DNA of 64,000 bases from Streptomyces phaeolivaceus (lineage in GTDB: Bacteria; Actinomycetota; Actinomycetes; Streptomycetales; Streptomycetaceae), in NCBI RefSeq assembly GCF_009184865.1, contig NZ_CP045096.1, forward strand, positions 248,001-312,000. The letters are read 5' to 3'. Positions 50,716 to 60,615 of this stretch are shown piece by piece. Below the pieces are notes generated by a model. The model was not told the DNA's origin and ran no database searches. It worked only from the letters and a program-made list of their open reading frames with translations. A program made the position numbers and the translations under genes. How positions within the stretch are numbered: the stretch's first letter is position 1; each line of letters starts with the position of its first letter.

Positions 50716-51897
50716 ATGACCGACCCCGTCGCCGGGTGGCAGCGGTCGCTGCGCGCCCAGTTCCCGATCGTCACCGGGCATCCGGGCCTGGCCTACCTCG
50801 ACAGCGCGGCCACCAGCCAGAAGCCGCAGCCGGTCCTGGACGCCGTACAGACGTATCTGACGACCTCGAACGCCAACGCCGGGCGGGGTTCGTATCCATG
50901 GGCGAACACCACGACGGCGCTGGTGGAGGGCGCCCGGGAGCGGGTGAAGGAGTTCCTGGGCGATCCCGAACCGGGGCGGTCGTCGGTGCACTTCACCGGC
51001 GGGACCACCGAGGGGCTGCGGAGCGTCGCCCGGGACTGGCTGGCGGACCTGCTCGCGGACGGGGACGAGATCGTGGTGCCGTTCGCCGACCACCAGGCGA
51101 ACCTGTCGCCGTGGCTGGAGGCGCGGGACCTGCTCGCGCGGCGGGGTGTGCGGGTCCGGGTGCGGGAGCTGCCGTACCAGGAGAGTTCGGGCGACTACGA
51201 TCCCGGGGCGCTCGCCGAGGTCGTCGGCCCCCGCACCCGTTTCGTGGCGGCCACCCACGTCCATCACGTGTACGGCGTCGACATGAACGTCGACCGGATT
51301 CGGCGGGTGGTCGGGCCGGAGGTGCCGATCTGTCTGGACGCCGCGCAGAGCGTCGGCCATCTGCCGGTCTCGACGGCGGCCCTCGACGTCGACTTCGTGG
51401 TGTTCTCCGGGCACAAGGCGATGGCGCTGCCCGGTACCGGTGCCGTCTGGTCGCGGAATCTGCGGGGTCCGGTCTTCCGGCCCGGTGGGTGGAGCGGCAC
51501 CCCCAACACGGTCGGCGTCGTCTCGCTGACGGCGGCGCTCGACTGGCTGGACACGGCCGGGACCGACCGCATCGAGCGCTGGACGGTGGACCTGACGTCC
51601 CGGCTCACGGACGGACTGGCCCGGCTGGAGGCCTATGAGGTGCTGGGCTGCCGGTCCAGTCTCACGGCCGGCACCGAGGTGCAGCGGCGTCGGAGCCTCG
51701 TCACCTTCCGGCACCGCGGGATCGACTCACGCGACCTCGGGTTCATCCTGTTCAGCCACGGTTTCATGGTGCGCACGGACGGCCACTGCCAGGCGGGCCG
51801 CGACGCGGCGGACGGCTCGGTGCGGGTGAGTCTGCATGTGTACAACACCCCTCGGGAGATCGATGAGTTGCTCTCCACCCTCGCTACTCTGCAATGA
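50716..51897 (+). CDS. SufS-like class V aminotransferase / cysteine desulfurase
   Basis: A 393-residue fold-type I PLP enzyme. FPIVTGHPGLAYLDSAATSQKP starts the family. ADHQANLSPW carries the cofactor-stacking His. CLDAAQSVGHLPV carries the Asp and Gln, FSGHKAMALPGTG the Schiff-base Lys, and the persulfide-type Cys is in VRTDGHCQAGRDA. Retention of that Cys favours desulfurase activity over a plain transaminase. It starts one base after the previous stop (50712-50714) with no ribosome-binding site of its own, so translation is coupled. Together with the rhodanese fusion it could form a sulfur relay. Confidence 0.88.
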   Translation: MTDPVAGWQRSLRAQFPIVTGHPGLAYLDSAATSQKPQPVLDAVQTYLTTSNANAGRGSYPWANTTTALVEGARERVKEFLGDPEPGRSSVHFTGGTTEGLRSVARDWLADLLADGDEIVVPFADHQANLSPWLEARDLLARRGVRVRVRELPYQESSGDYDPGALAEVVGPRTRFVAATHVHHVYGVDMNVDRIRRVVGPEVPICLDAAQSVGHLPVSTAALDVDFVVFSGHKAMALPGTGAVWSRNLRGPVFRPGGWSGTPNTVGVVSLTAALDWLDTAGTDRIERWTVDLTSRLTDGLARLEAYEVLGCRSSLTAGTEVQRRRSLVTFRHRGIDSRDLGFILFSHGFMVRTDGHCQAGRDAADGSVRVSLHVYNTPREIDELLSTLATLQ

Positions 51898-51942
51898 TTT
51901 CCATGAGCGGAAGCGAGTCGAGACGGAGGCAGTGCGACCGGC

Positions 51943-52698
51943 ATGGATCTGAGTACGGCGACGGCGGCGCGTTGGGTGGAGCGCTGGGAACGTCAGCAGC
52001 GGCGGTACGCGGTCGACCGCGAGGAGCGGTTCGAGGTCATCGCGGATCTGGTCGAGCATGTGACGCGCGACTGCCCCGCGCCCCTCGTCCTCGATCTGGG
52101 CAGCGGCCCCGGCTGTCTGGCGGCCCGCCTCGCCGACCGGCTGCCGACGGCCGAGGTGCTCGCCGTGGACGCCGACCCGCTCCTCCTGGAACTCGGCAGC
52201 GCCCACTACGGCAGCGCCCTGCGGTACGTCAGGACGCTGATCGGCGAGCCGGGCTGGCTCGACACGCTCGCCCTGGCCCGCCCGGTGGACGCGGTGGTGT
52301 CGACGACCGCCCTGCACTATCTGGGCGCGGACACCCTGCGGCGGGTCTACCGGGACCTCGCCGGGCTGCTGCGGCCCGGCGGCATCCTGATCAACGGTGA
52401 CCACATCAGCCCGGACTCGGCCAAGGTGTCCGAACTCGCGATCGACATCGGTCGCCGTCGGGCCGCGCGGAGCGCCGGGTCGCTCACCGAGGACTGGGAG
52501 TCCTGGTGGTCGAGCGCGGCCACCGACCCGGAGCTGGCCCCGCTCCTCTCCCGGGCCGACGACGGCGGGCGCCCCCTCTGCGAGGGCAACGATCTGACCC
52601 TCTCCGGCCATGTCGCCCTGCTCCGCGAGGCGGGCTTCGACCATGTGGGAGCGGTCTGGCAGGTGGGGCCCAGTCATGTCCTGGCCGCCGTCCGGTGA
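51943..52698 (+). CDS. SAM-dependent class I methyltransferase (sulfur cassette)
   Basis: A 251-residue methyltransferase. Motif I is LVLDLGSGPGCLAARLA, the acidic loop AVDADPLLLELG, motif II AVVSTTALHYL and motif III LLRPGGILINGD. The N-terminal helices (TAARWVERWERQQRRY) and the cap (ESWWSSAATDPELAPLL) are of the small-molecule type. It starts 45 bases after the SufS-like gene with GGAGG 14 bases upstream and is probably the last gene of the cassette. It would methylate the thiol, amine or carboxylate generated by the three PLP enzymes; which one is not visible. Confidence 0.86.
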   Translation: MDLSTATAARWVERWERQQRRYAVDREERFEVIADLVEHVTRDCPAPLVLDLGSGPGCLAARLADRLPTAEVLAVDADPLLLELGSAHYGSALRYVRTLIGEPGWLDTLALARPVDAVVSTTALHYLGADTLRRVYRDLAGLLRPGGILINGDHISPDSAKVSELAIDIGRRRAARSAGSLTEDWESWWSSAATDPELAPLLSRADDGGRPLCEGNDLTLSGHVALLREAGFDHVGAVWQVGPSHVLAAVR

Positions 52699-52723
52699 CC
52701 TTCCCCGGGGCGGCCGGGCGGCC

Positions 52724-53215
52724 AGCGGTGGTCTCCCGGACCCAGGGCAGCAGCAGGCGTTCCGCGGCGACCAGGACGTAGAAGAGGGTGACGCCCATCA
52801 GGGCGAGGAGGGCGATGGCGGCGAAGGCGAGGGCGGTGTCGCCGCCGGCGTTCATGCGCTCGGGGTGGTGCAGGAGGTGGACGATCTCCTCGTCAGGGGT
52901 CGCGGGCGGACCGGCCGGCGGCGGGAAGCGGTCCTCGACCAGGGGCAGCCACTTCGTCCGGAAGTCCACGACGAAGGCGGGGGTGTCGGCGGTGCCGAGG
53001 ATATAGCCGACGGCCTGTCCGTGGCCGTCGTCGAGGACGAAGGCCAGCTCCGGTTCCAGGTGGGTGTACGGGGTGGCGAAGGTCGCCGGGAACACGTCCG
53101 GGTCCCGGTAGGCCGGGCGGCTGTCACCGCCGTTGTGGGCGGTCCGTACACAGATCTCGTGGACGGCGTCGTGGTCCTCGGGGCGGTACGGGCGTACGGC
53201 GGGAGGCGAGGTCAT
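52724..53215 (-). pseudogene. Chimera of GNAT N-terminal half and ABC-permease C terminus
   Basis: From ATG 53215 the minus strand encodes the first 120 residues of a GNAT-like protein (VRPYRPEDHDAVHEICVRTA, ELAFVLDDGHGQAVGYILGT). At about 52852 it changes in frame to the last 40-odd residues of a TauC/SsuC-type ABC permease (MNAGGDTALAFAAIALLALM, ERLLLPWVRE). The acetyl-CoA loop of the GNAT and all other permease helices are missing. The permease stop is gone too; the frame runs on antisense to the methyltransferase gene to 52484. This looks like a deletion scar. A hybrid membrane protein could still be made. Confidence 0.6.
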
Positions 53216-53282
53216 CACAGCATCCTGCGCGGCGCGGGACGCTCCCCACAAGGCGCGGCACGCGCCCCGCAACCGGCCGTGC

Positions 53283-54734
<1,452 letters not shown>

Positions 54735-54770
54735 TCACCTTCTGGCCTTCTCGGCCTCGCGCCTTCGCGG

Positions 54771-54874
54771 CTTCTCCGCTTCTCGGCTTCTCGGCTTCTC
54801 GGCTTCTCGGCTTCTCGGCTTCTCGGCTTCTCGGCTTCTCGGCTTCTCGGCTTCTCGGCTTCTCGGCTTCTCGC
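54771..54874. repeat. 8-bp tandem repeat CTTCTCGG, about 13 copies, in the rox leader
   Basis: Eleven perfect CTTCTCGG units (54779-54866) with one imperfect unit on each side, between the RAE and the rox start. Transcribed from the RAE side it yields a purine-rich AGAAGCCG array. Unit number is likely to vary between isolates. Confidence 0.92.
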
Positions 54875-54902
54875 TTCGGTCGGTGATTCTGCGGCAGGGA
54901 CG

Positions 54903-54921
54903 GGGTCTTGCCGCAAGCCCC
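54903..54921 (-). promoter_or_regulatory. Rifamycin-associated element (RAE)
   Basis: The minus strand reads GGGGCTTGCGGCAAGACCC, one base different from the published 19-bp RAE consensus found upstream of rifamycin-inactivation genes and helR. A CAGAAT box about 10 bases downstream (54888-54893) could be the -10. In the 400-base gap between rox and the ligase gene (54711-55110), the rest of 54922-55110 holds nothing I can assign beyond the ligase's ribosome-binding region. Confidence 0.85.
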
Positions 54922-55110
54922 CGGGTGCGCTATACGTTGAGAGTGGCAAGGAGCGACGACCTCCTTGCCTTTGTCTTTTCCGGAGTCCCGGCGCCCCCTC
55001 CCCGGCCGGTTCGCGCGACGGTCACGGCCGTGCCCACAATGACGCTGTGAGTCGTCCGAGGGCACACGGCAGTCACCACCCAGCGAACTAGCGCAGAAGG
55101 GCCGGATGAC

Positions 55111-56199
55111 GTGCGTACCGTCGGAGTGGAAGAAGAACTCCTGCTGGTGGATCCCGAGAGCGGCGAGCCGCAGGCGCGGGCCGCGGCGGTGCTCGCGCGG
55201 GCCGCGCGGGAGGGCGCGGGACAGGACGTGTTCGAGAAGGAGCTGCACGACGAGCAGATGGAGTTCGCCACCCATCCGCAGTCGGCGATGACCGACCTCG
55301 GCGCGGAGATCGTCCGCTGCCGCAGGGACGCGGCCCGCCACGCGGAGGGGCTCGGCGGCGCGGTCGTGGCACTGGCCACGTCGCCGCTGCCGGTGAGCCC
55401 GACGATCACCATGAACAGCAGGTACCGGTGGATGGCCCGGGAGTTCGGTCTGCCCACGCAGGTGCAGCTGGTCTGCGGCTGCCATGTCCATGTGTCGGTG
55501 GAGTCCGACGAGGAAGGGGTCGCCGTCCTGGACCGGATGCGGCCGTGGCTGTCGATCCTGCGGGCCCTGAGCGCCAACTCGCCCTTCTGGCAGGGCCGTG
55601 ACAGCCTGTACGCCAGCTATCGCAGTCAGGTGTGGGACATGTGGCCGATGGCCGGGCCGACGGACGTCTTCGGCTCGGCGGAGCGCTACCACCGGTGCGT
55701 GGAGAACCTGATCGCCACCGGCGTCGTACGCGACGAGGGCATGATCTACTTCGACGCGCGGCTCTCCCAGCGGTATCCGACCGTCGAGATCCGGGTCGCG
55801 GACGTCTGTCTGCACCCCGACACCGCCGTCCTGGTCGCGGCCCTCGCCCGGGGACTCGTGGAGACCGCGGCACGTGAGTGGCGTGCCGGTGTCGAGCCGC
55901 TCGGGCACAGTGCGGGGCTGCTGCGGCTGGCCACCTGGCGGGCCGCCCGCTCCGGGATGTCGGAGAACCTCGTGGATCCCTCGACGATGCGGCCCCGGCC
56001 CGCCGCCGAGGTGATCCACGCGCTGCTCGACCACGTCGGGGAGGCACTGGCCGACCACGGGGACGCCGACCTGGCCCATGCCGCCGTGGCGGAGCTGATG
56101 GGGCGCGGGAACGGGGCCCGGGTGCAGCGTGAGGTGATGGAGCGGACCGGCAGCCTGCGCGAGGTCGTCACGGCCTGTGTACGGCACACCCAGGCCTGA
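55111..56199 (+). CDS. YbdK-type carboxylate-amine ligase (GCS2 family)
   Basis: A 362-residue ATP-dependent ligase of the glutamate-cysteine-ligase 2 family. Motifs include MRTVGVEEELLLVD at the N terminus (metal-binding glutamates), KELHDEQMEFATHPQ, VCGCHVHVSVES, GRDSLYASYRSQVWDMWP and YPTVEIRVADVCLHPD. It forms an amide bond between a carboxylate such as the glutamate gamma-carboxyl and an amine; several paralogues per Streptomyces genome have no known substrate. GTG 55111 is the start. It is divergent from rox, but there is no evidence that it responds to the RAE. A hairpin follows its stop. Confidence 0.9.
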   Translation: MRTVGVEEELLLVDPESGEPQARAAAVLARAAREGAGQDVFEKELHDEQMEFATHPQSAMTDLGAEIVRCRRDAARHAEGLGGAVVALATSPLPVSPTITMNSRYRWMAREFGLPTQVQLVCGCHVHVSVESDEEGVAVLDRMRPWLSILRALSANSPFWQGRDSLYASYRSQVWDMWPMAGPTDVFGSAERYHRCVENLIATGVVRDEGMIYFDARLSQRYPTVEIRVADVCLHPDTAVLVAALARGLVETAAREWRAGVEPLGHSAGLLRLATWRAARSGMSENLVDPSTMRPRPAAEVIHALLDHVGEALADHGDADLAHAAVAELMGRGNGARVQREVMERTGSLREVVTACVRHTQA

Positions 56200-56218
56200 G
56201 CCGGGCGGGACCGGCCCC

Positions 56219-56242
56219 GGACCCGGGCTCGGGCCTGGGTCC
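56219..56242 (+). terminator. Hairpin after the YbdK-type gene
   Basis: GGACCCGGGC / GCCTGGGTCC with a TCGG tetraloop, nine of ten pairs standard, starting 20 bases after the stop. Confidence 0.6.
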
Positions 56243-56460
56243 GACGGGACCGGCCCCGGGCGCGAACGGTGTCCGGGGCGTCGCTGTGCGTTCCCGGCGG
56301 GCGGCGGGCCGTGGAGCGTGAGGACCGGCTCCCACCTGCGGTCGAGGGCCGCTCGCGCGTAGGTCGCCGGGGACGGGGTAGTGCGTGCAGCACGTACGCG
56401 GACCCGTCCGCCGGCCCGTACGACCGTCCCGTCCACGACCGGAGCCGGAGGAGCCCGAGC

Positions 56461-58188
56461 ATGAGCGCGTGGAGTCCGGAGAACACCGAGGAGCAGCCGC
56501 CGGGCCCGGCCGTGCGCTCACCGGACGGGCTGCCCGATCTGCTGCACGCCGGTATGTACGTGGTGGACGACAACGGCTCGATCGTCGCGGTGAACGCGCG
56601 GGCGGAGACCCTGCTCGGCCGGACGGCCGGTGAACTCGTCGGCCGCGACGCCCATGGGCTGCTGCACCGCGACCACCTCGGGCAGACGATGCCCCGGGCG
56701 GCGTGCTCCATGATGCGCGCGTTCCTCAGCGGCCGTACGGGCGGCGGGGACCGCGAGTGGTTCCGGCGCGGCGACGCCACACTGCTGCCGGTGTCCTGGC
56801 TGGTCACCCCGTGCCGGCTCGACGGGGGCGGGACCGGGGCGGCGGTCCTCTTCTACGACGGCGACCCGGGAGAGGGCCCGTCACCGACCGCCGGGCCGCC
56901 GTCCCTGTCGCAGCTGGACCGGCTGGCGCTGCTGGCGGAGACGACGACCCGGCTGACCTCCACGCTGGACGCCGACGAGGCGGTGGCACGCCTGGTCCGG
57001 CTGGTGGTGCCACGGCTGGCGGACTGGGCGATCGTGGACCTGATCACCGAGAGCGACGACGTGTGGCGGACCACGGTGGCGACCCATCGCGGCGGTGTCG
57101 TGGTGCGGCGCGAGGAGCTGGAGGGCCCGCTGCCGCCGGTGCACGAGGAGTCGTTGATGCCGCTGTCGCGGGCGCTGCGCGGGGCGGCGTCGGCGCTGGC
57201 GGGGCCCGAGACGTATCAGGGGCCGCCCGACTCGGGGATCACGGTCGCGCAGCAGAAGCTGTTCAAGGAGACGGGGCTGCGCTCGGCGGCCATCGCCCCC
57301 ATCCGCGGGCCGCGCGCGGTGCTCGGCGCCCTCACGCTCGGCCTCAGCGAACGGCCGGGCACCTTCACCGACGCCGAGCTGTCGCTGCTGGAGGACATCG
57401 CCCGCCGGGCCGGGCTGGCACTGGAGAACGCGCGGCTGTACCAGCGCCAGCGGCACATAGCGGAGACCATGCAGCGTCATCTGCTGCCCCAGATGCCGGA
57501 GGTGCCGGGGCTGCTGATGGCGGCACGCTACGACTCGGCGTCGGAGTCCTCGCAGGTCGGCGGCGACTGGTACGACGTGTTCCCGCTGGCCGACGGGTCC
57601 ACGGCGGTGGCCATCGGGGACGTCGTCGGCCACAACATCGACGCGGCGGCCGGGATGGCGCAGGTCCGCAACATGCTCCGGGCGTACGCCTGGGCACTGG
57701 CGGAACCGCCGAGCGCGATCGTGGAACGGCTGGACCAGGCCGTGGTGAACGTGGCCGAGGCGTCCATGGCGACCCTGATCTTCGGCCGGGTGGAGCGGAG
57801 CGCCGAGGAGTGGACGCTGCGCTGGACCAACGCGGGGCATCCGCCGCCGCTGCTGATCACCCATGACGGCCGGTCCAGGTTCCTGGACGAGGAGCACGAC
57901 CATCTGCTCGGCACGGGACTGATACGGGCGCGCACCGACACGCACACCACGCTCCCGCCGCTGTCCACGCTGGTGCTGTACACGGACGGTCTGATCGAGT
58001 CTCCGCGGCACGCCCTCGACCGGGGCATGTCCCGGCTGCGCCAGCACGCGGCGGCGCTCGTCCACCGGCCGCTGCACGTGTTCTGCGATCTGCTCCTGGA
58101 GCGCGCCCGTCCCGTCGACAACGACGACGACGTGGCGCTGCTGGTCTTCCGCACCCCTGCCGCGGGCGGTGGGACGGGTGACCGGTAG
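56461..58188 (+). CDS. PAS-GAF-SpoIIE serine phosphatase
   Basis: A 575-residue regulatory phosphatase of the RsbU type. PAS domain, about 25-125 (GMYVVDDNGSIVAVNARAE). GAF domain, about 155-310 (LTSTLDADEAVARLVRLVVP, GLRSAAIAPIRG, LSLLEDIARRAGLALENARL). SpoIIE/PP2C domain, about 320-565, with metal aspartates in VGGDWYDVF, AIGDVVGHNIDAAA, YTDGLIES and DNDDDVALLV. It probably dephosphorylates an anti-anti-sigma STAS protein such as the one at 61612 in response to a PAS/GAF signal. ATG 56461 has GGAGGAG upstream. A GCGT-N15-GGGTAG sequence about 60 bases before it is a weak match to stress-sigma promoters. Confidence 0.92.
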   Translation: MSAWSPENTEEQPPGPAVRSPDGLPDLLHAGMYVVDDNGSIVAVNARAETLLGRTAGELVGRDAHGLLHRDHLGQTMPRAACSMMRAFLSGRTGGGDREWFRRGDATLLPVSWLVTPCRLDGGGTGAAVLFYDGDPGEGPSPTAGPPSLSQLDRLALLAETTTRLTSTLDADEAVARLVRLVVPRLADWAIVDLITESDDVWRTTVATHRGGVVVRREELEGPLPPVHEESLMPLSRALRGAASALAGPETYQGPPDSGITVAQQKLFKETGLRSAAIAPIRGPRAVLGALTLGLSERPGTFTDAELSLLEDIARRAGLALENARLYQRQRHIAETMQRHLLPQMPEVPGLLMAARYDSASESSQVGGDWYDVFPLADGSTAVAIGDVVGHNIDAAAGMAQVRNMLRAYAWALAEPPSAIVERLDQAVVNVAEASMATLIFGRVERSAEEWTLRWTNAGHPPPLLITHDGRSRFLDEEHDHLLGTGLIRARTDTHTTLPPLSTLVLYTDGLIESPRHALDRGMSRLRQHAAALVHRPLHVFCDLLLERARPVDNDDDVALLVFRTPAAGGGTGDR

Positions 58189-58195
58189 AGCGCCC

Positions 58196-58217
58196 GCGCG
58201 GGCCGGGGGCCCCGCGC
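58196..58217 (+). terminator. Hairpin after the PAS-GAF-SpoIIE gene
   Basis: GCGCGGG / CCCGCGC with an 8-base loop, seven bases after the stop codon. G/C-only, no U-tract. Confidence 0.45.
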
Positions 58218-58370
58218 CGACCAGGGGCCCGGGAGGGCCGCTGTCTTCGCCAAGACCCCACATATCCCCACGCTTTCGCACGCGTAGCCACTCTCCGCAC
58301 GGGAAACACGAGCGTCGGAGGGGAACGCGGTATCGCGTCCGCCTCAAGCAGCCGAGCCGGGGACGACGAG

Positions 58371-58805
58371 ATGGCGACAGAGCCACGTAGGGACGACGAA
58401 CTGACCGCCGAGGAGATTCACGACAGCCACGCCGCCTTCGACGGAGAACTCGGCGACGTGACGGGGGCCCGTACGGCCGCTGAGGGGTTCCTGGGCACGC
58501 TCTCGCGCACCGAACCGCCGGCCGCCGCCGAGCACTGGGACGACATCCTGCTGGTGGTCACCGAACTGGCGGCCAACGCGGTGCAGTACGCGCCGGGGCG
58601 GTTCGAGCTGACGATGCGCCGCACCCTGGACGGGGTGCATGTGACGCTCGGGGACACGAGCAGGACGTCGCCCGCGCCGCGCCCCTTCAGCCCCAGCAAG
58701 GGCGGCGGCGGTATCGGCTGGTATCTGATCCACACGCTGTGCGACGAGGTGAGCGTGGTGGTGCGTGACGACGGCAAGGACGTGCACGTCTTCCTGCCCT
58801 GGTGA
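58371..58805 (+). CDS. HATPase anti-sigma-factor-like protein 1
   Basis: A 144-residue GHKL ATPase of the RsbW/SpoIIAB-like group. The N-box is ILLVVTELAANAVQYAPG, followed by ASDR-like LGDTSRTSP and G-box GGGGIGWYLIHTLCDE. Such proteins bind and inhibit a sigma factor and phosphorylate a STAS antagonist. The N-terminal 35 residues are acidic and extra. It faces the second HATPase gene, and both sigma genes are within 3 kb, so cross-talk is likely; the actual partner is not determinable from sequence. ATG 58371 has only a weak purine-rich region upstream. Confidence 0.87.
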   Translation: MATEPRRDDELTAEEIHDSHAAFDGELGDVTGARTAAEGFLGTLSRTEPPAAAEHWDDILLVVTELAANAVQYAPGRFELTMRRTLDGVHVTLGDTSRTSPAPRPFSPSKGGGGIGWYLIHTLCDEVSVVVRDDGKDVHVFLPW

Positions 58806-58837
58806 GGTCTTCCTGCCCCGGTGAGGCGGGTGCGGCC

Positions 58838-59293
58838 TCAGGCCAGCGGCACCAGGACGCTGATGGTCTTGCCGCCGGACGCGCGGCGCTCGACGTCGAC
58901 CTCGCTGGACAGCCGGTTGATCAGCGGCCAGCCGTATCCGCTGCCCTCGTGGACCCGGGGCAGTACACCGGGTCCGTGCAGGCCCACGGGGACGGCGGCG
59001 CTGTAGTCCCGCACGCTCAGCCGTACGCCCTCGGAGGTGAGGGCGACGTCGAATCCGGCGATGCCGCCGCCGTGCCGGACCGCGTTGGTGACCAGTTCGG
59101 AGACGACGAGGATGAGATCGATCATCGCCTGCTCGCTAGGCGGTCCGGCCGGGGAACGCCACCGCTCGACCACGAACTCCCGCACATGGCGACGGGCGGC
59201 CGCGGCGGTGGTGATCGCCACGGGCGGCCGGGAGGTCCGTGCGGACGGTGCTTCGGCGGGAGCGGTGTCAGGGTTCATGAGGTCGTGGTTCAT
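58838..59293 (-). CDS. HATPase anti-sigma-factor-like protein 2
   Basis: A 151-residue GHKL ATPase. A helix with ITTAAAARRHVREFVVERW precedes the N-box LILVVSELVTNAVRHGGG, then SVRDYSAAVP (ASDR-like) and G-box EGSGYGWPLINRLSSE. It follows the sigma gene on the same strand by 90 bases, so the two are probably co-transcribed and this protein is the likely anti-sigma factor of that sigma. ATG 59293 with GAGGGA upstream is preferred; GTG 59320 and ATG 59278 are alternatives. Confidence 0.85.
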   Translation of the reverse strand: MNHDLMNPDTAPAEAPSARTSRPPVAITTAAAARRHVREFVVERWRSPAGPPSEQAMIDLILVVSELVTNAVRHGGGIAGFDVALTSEGVRLSVRDYSAAVPVGLHGPGVLPRVHEGSGYGWPLINRLSSEVDVERRASGGKTISVLVPLA

Positions 59294-59383
59294 GAGCGGG
59301 TGGCGTTCCCTCGATGTCACGGCACGTACGGGGTCGACGACTCGGGACAGCTCGGCTCATCACTGTCCGAGTCCCTGTTCCTG

Positions 59384-60283
59384 TCACTGTTCATGAGACG
59401 CCGCATACCCGCTCGGGCACGGACCATGGCTGCCGGGATCCGAGGGGAGCCCCGCACCGCTCCCGCCGAGGGCCTCGTCGCGGACGCGGGCGCAGCTGCG
59501 GCTGATGAGGCGGGAGACGTGCATCTGGGAGATGCCGAGGTGGTCGGCGATACGGCTCTGCGTCATGTCCTCGAAGAAGCGCATGTAGAGGATGGCGCGT
59601 TCGCGTTCGGGCAGCCGGCGGAGCCCTTGCTTGGCCGCCTCCCGGTCCACGACCACGTCGTACGCCGCGTCGGGCGCGCCGAGGGTGTCGGCGAGGCTGT
59701 AGCCGTCGTCGCCGGAGGCCATCTCCGCGTCCAGCGACAGGGCGCTGAAGCTGTCGAGCGCCTCCATCCCGGCGTTGACCTCCTCCTCGGTGAGCCCCGC
59801 GAGGGCGGCGATGTCGGCGACCGAGGGTTCGGCGGAGCCGCCGGAGGTCTGGCTGAGTTCGCGGCGTGCCACGCGCACCTTGTTGCGGAGGTCCTGCACC
59901 CGCCGGGGGACGCGCAGGGTCCACATCCGGTCGCGGAAGTGCCTCTTGATCTCGCCGGTGATGGTGGGCACGGCGTAGCTCTCGAACGCGCCCCGTTCGG
60001 GCTCGTAGCGGTCCACCGCCTTGACCAGGCCCATCGCGGCGACCTGGCGCAGATCCTCCAGCGACTCGCCGCGGTTGCGGAAGCGGCCGGCGATGCGGTG
60101 CGCCATCGGCAGCCAGTCCCGGACGAGTTCGTCGCGTACCCGGTCGCGTTCGGGGCCGGTGTCCATCGCCGCGAGCCGGGCGAAGGCGGTGGCGGTGTCG
60201 GGGGCGTCGTCGTGCGCCCTCCTGGCGGGGGTGCCGGGACGTACGGATGTACCGGAAGCTTGTGCGGACACGTTGACCAGCAT
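59384..60283 (-). CDS. SigB/SigF-family RNA polymerase sigma factor 1
   Basis: A 299-residue group-3 sigma factor. Region 2 has DWLPMAHRIAGRFRNRGESL, DLRQVAAMGLVKAVDRYEPE and FESYAVPTITGEIKRHFRD. Region 3 runs from WTLRVPRRVQDLRNKV. Region 4 has LPERERAILYMRFFEDMTQS and HLGISQMHVSRLISR. ATG 60283 has GGAG upstream; the frame upstream of it is unrelated. Head-to-head with a second sigma gene of the same family. It should recognise GNNT-N14-16-GGGTAT-type promoters. The C-terminal 25 residues are a Gly/Ser-rich extension. Confidence 0.92.
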   Translation of the reverse strand: MLVNVSAQASGTSVRPGTPARRAHDDAPDTATAFARLAAMDTGPERDRVRDELVRDWLPMAHRIAGRFRNRGESLEDLRQVAAMGLVKAVDRYEPERGAFESYAVPTITGEIKRHFRDRMWTLRVPRRVQDLRNKVRVARRELSQTSGGSAEPSVADIAALAGLTEEEVNAGMEALDSFSALSLDAEMASGDDGYSLADTLGAPDAAYDVVVDREAAKQGLRRLPERERAILYMRFFEDMTQSRIADHLGISQMHVSRLISRSCARVRDEALGGSGAGLPSDPGSHGPCPSGYAASHEQ

Positions 60284-60379
60284 GGGAAATCTCCTGAACG
60301 ACGCTTTCAGGGATGGGCGGCGGGAAGACGGTGGGCGGGCGACCAAGCCCCGAGCGCGGAACACCGCTTTCGCCGACGT

Positions 60380-60396
60380 GCCTCCGATCCGGAGGC
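60380..60396. promoter_or_regulatory. Dyad GCCTCCG-ATC-CGGAGGC between the two sigma genes
   Basis: Perfect 7-bp inverted repeat with a 3-base centre in the 332-base divergent gap 60284-60615. It may be an operator or a leader hairpin for sigma factor 1. Otherwise the gap contains no gene and no clear promoter boxes on either strand. Confidence 0.4.
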
Positions 60397-60615
60397 GTGG
60401 AACTCCGCTTGCCCCACGGCCCGATGGGCAAACAACGGTGCGCGCATCCGTGGTGACGGATCGCCGGAACCGGTCCCTCCCACCCGGGCCGACGGCGACT
60501 TCCGGCCGGAGTGGCGAGCGACACGGACCCAATCGCATTCGAGGGGGACTGAGTCGCGTGTCGCGGGGCAGGCGTGGGATGGCAACGAGGCTTCGGGCGA
60601 GAAGGGGTGGACGGC

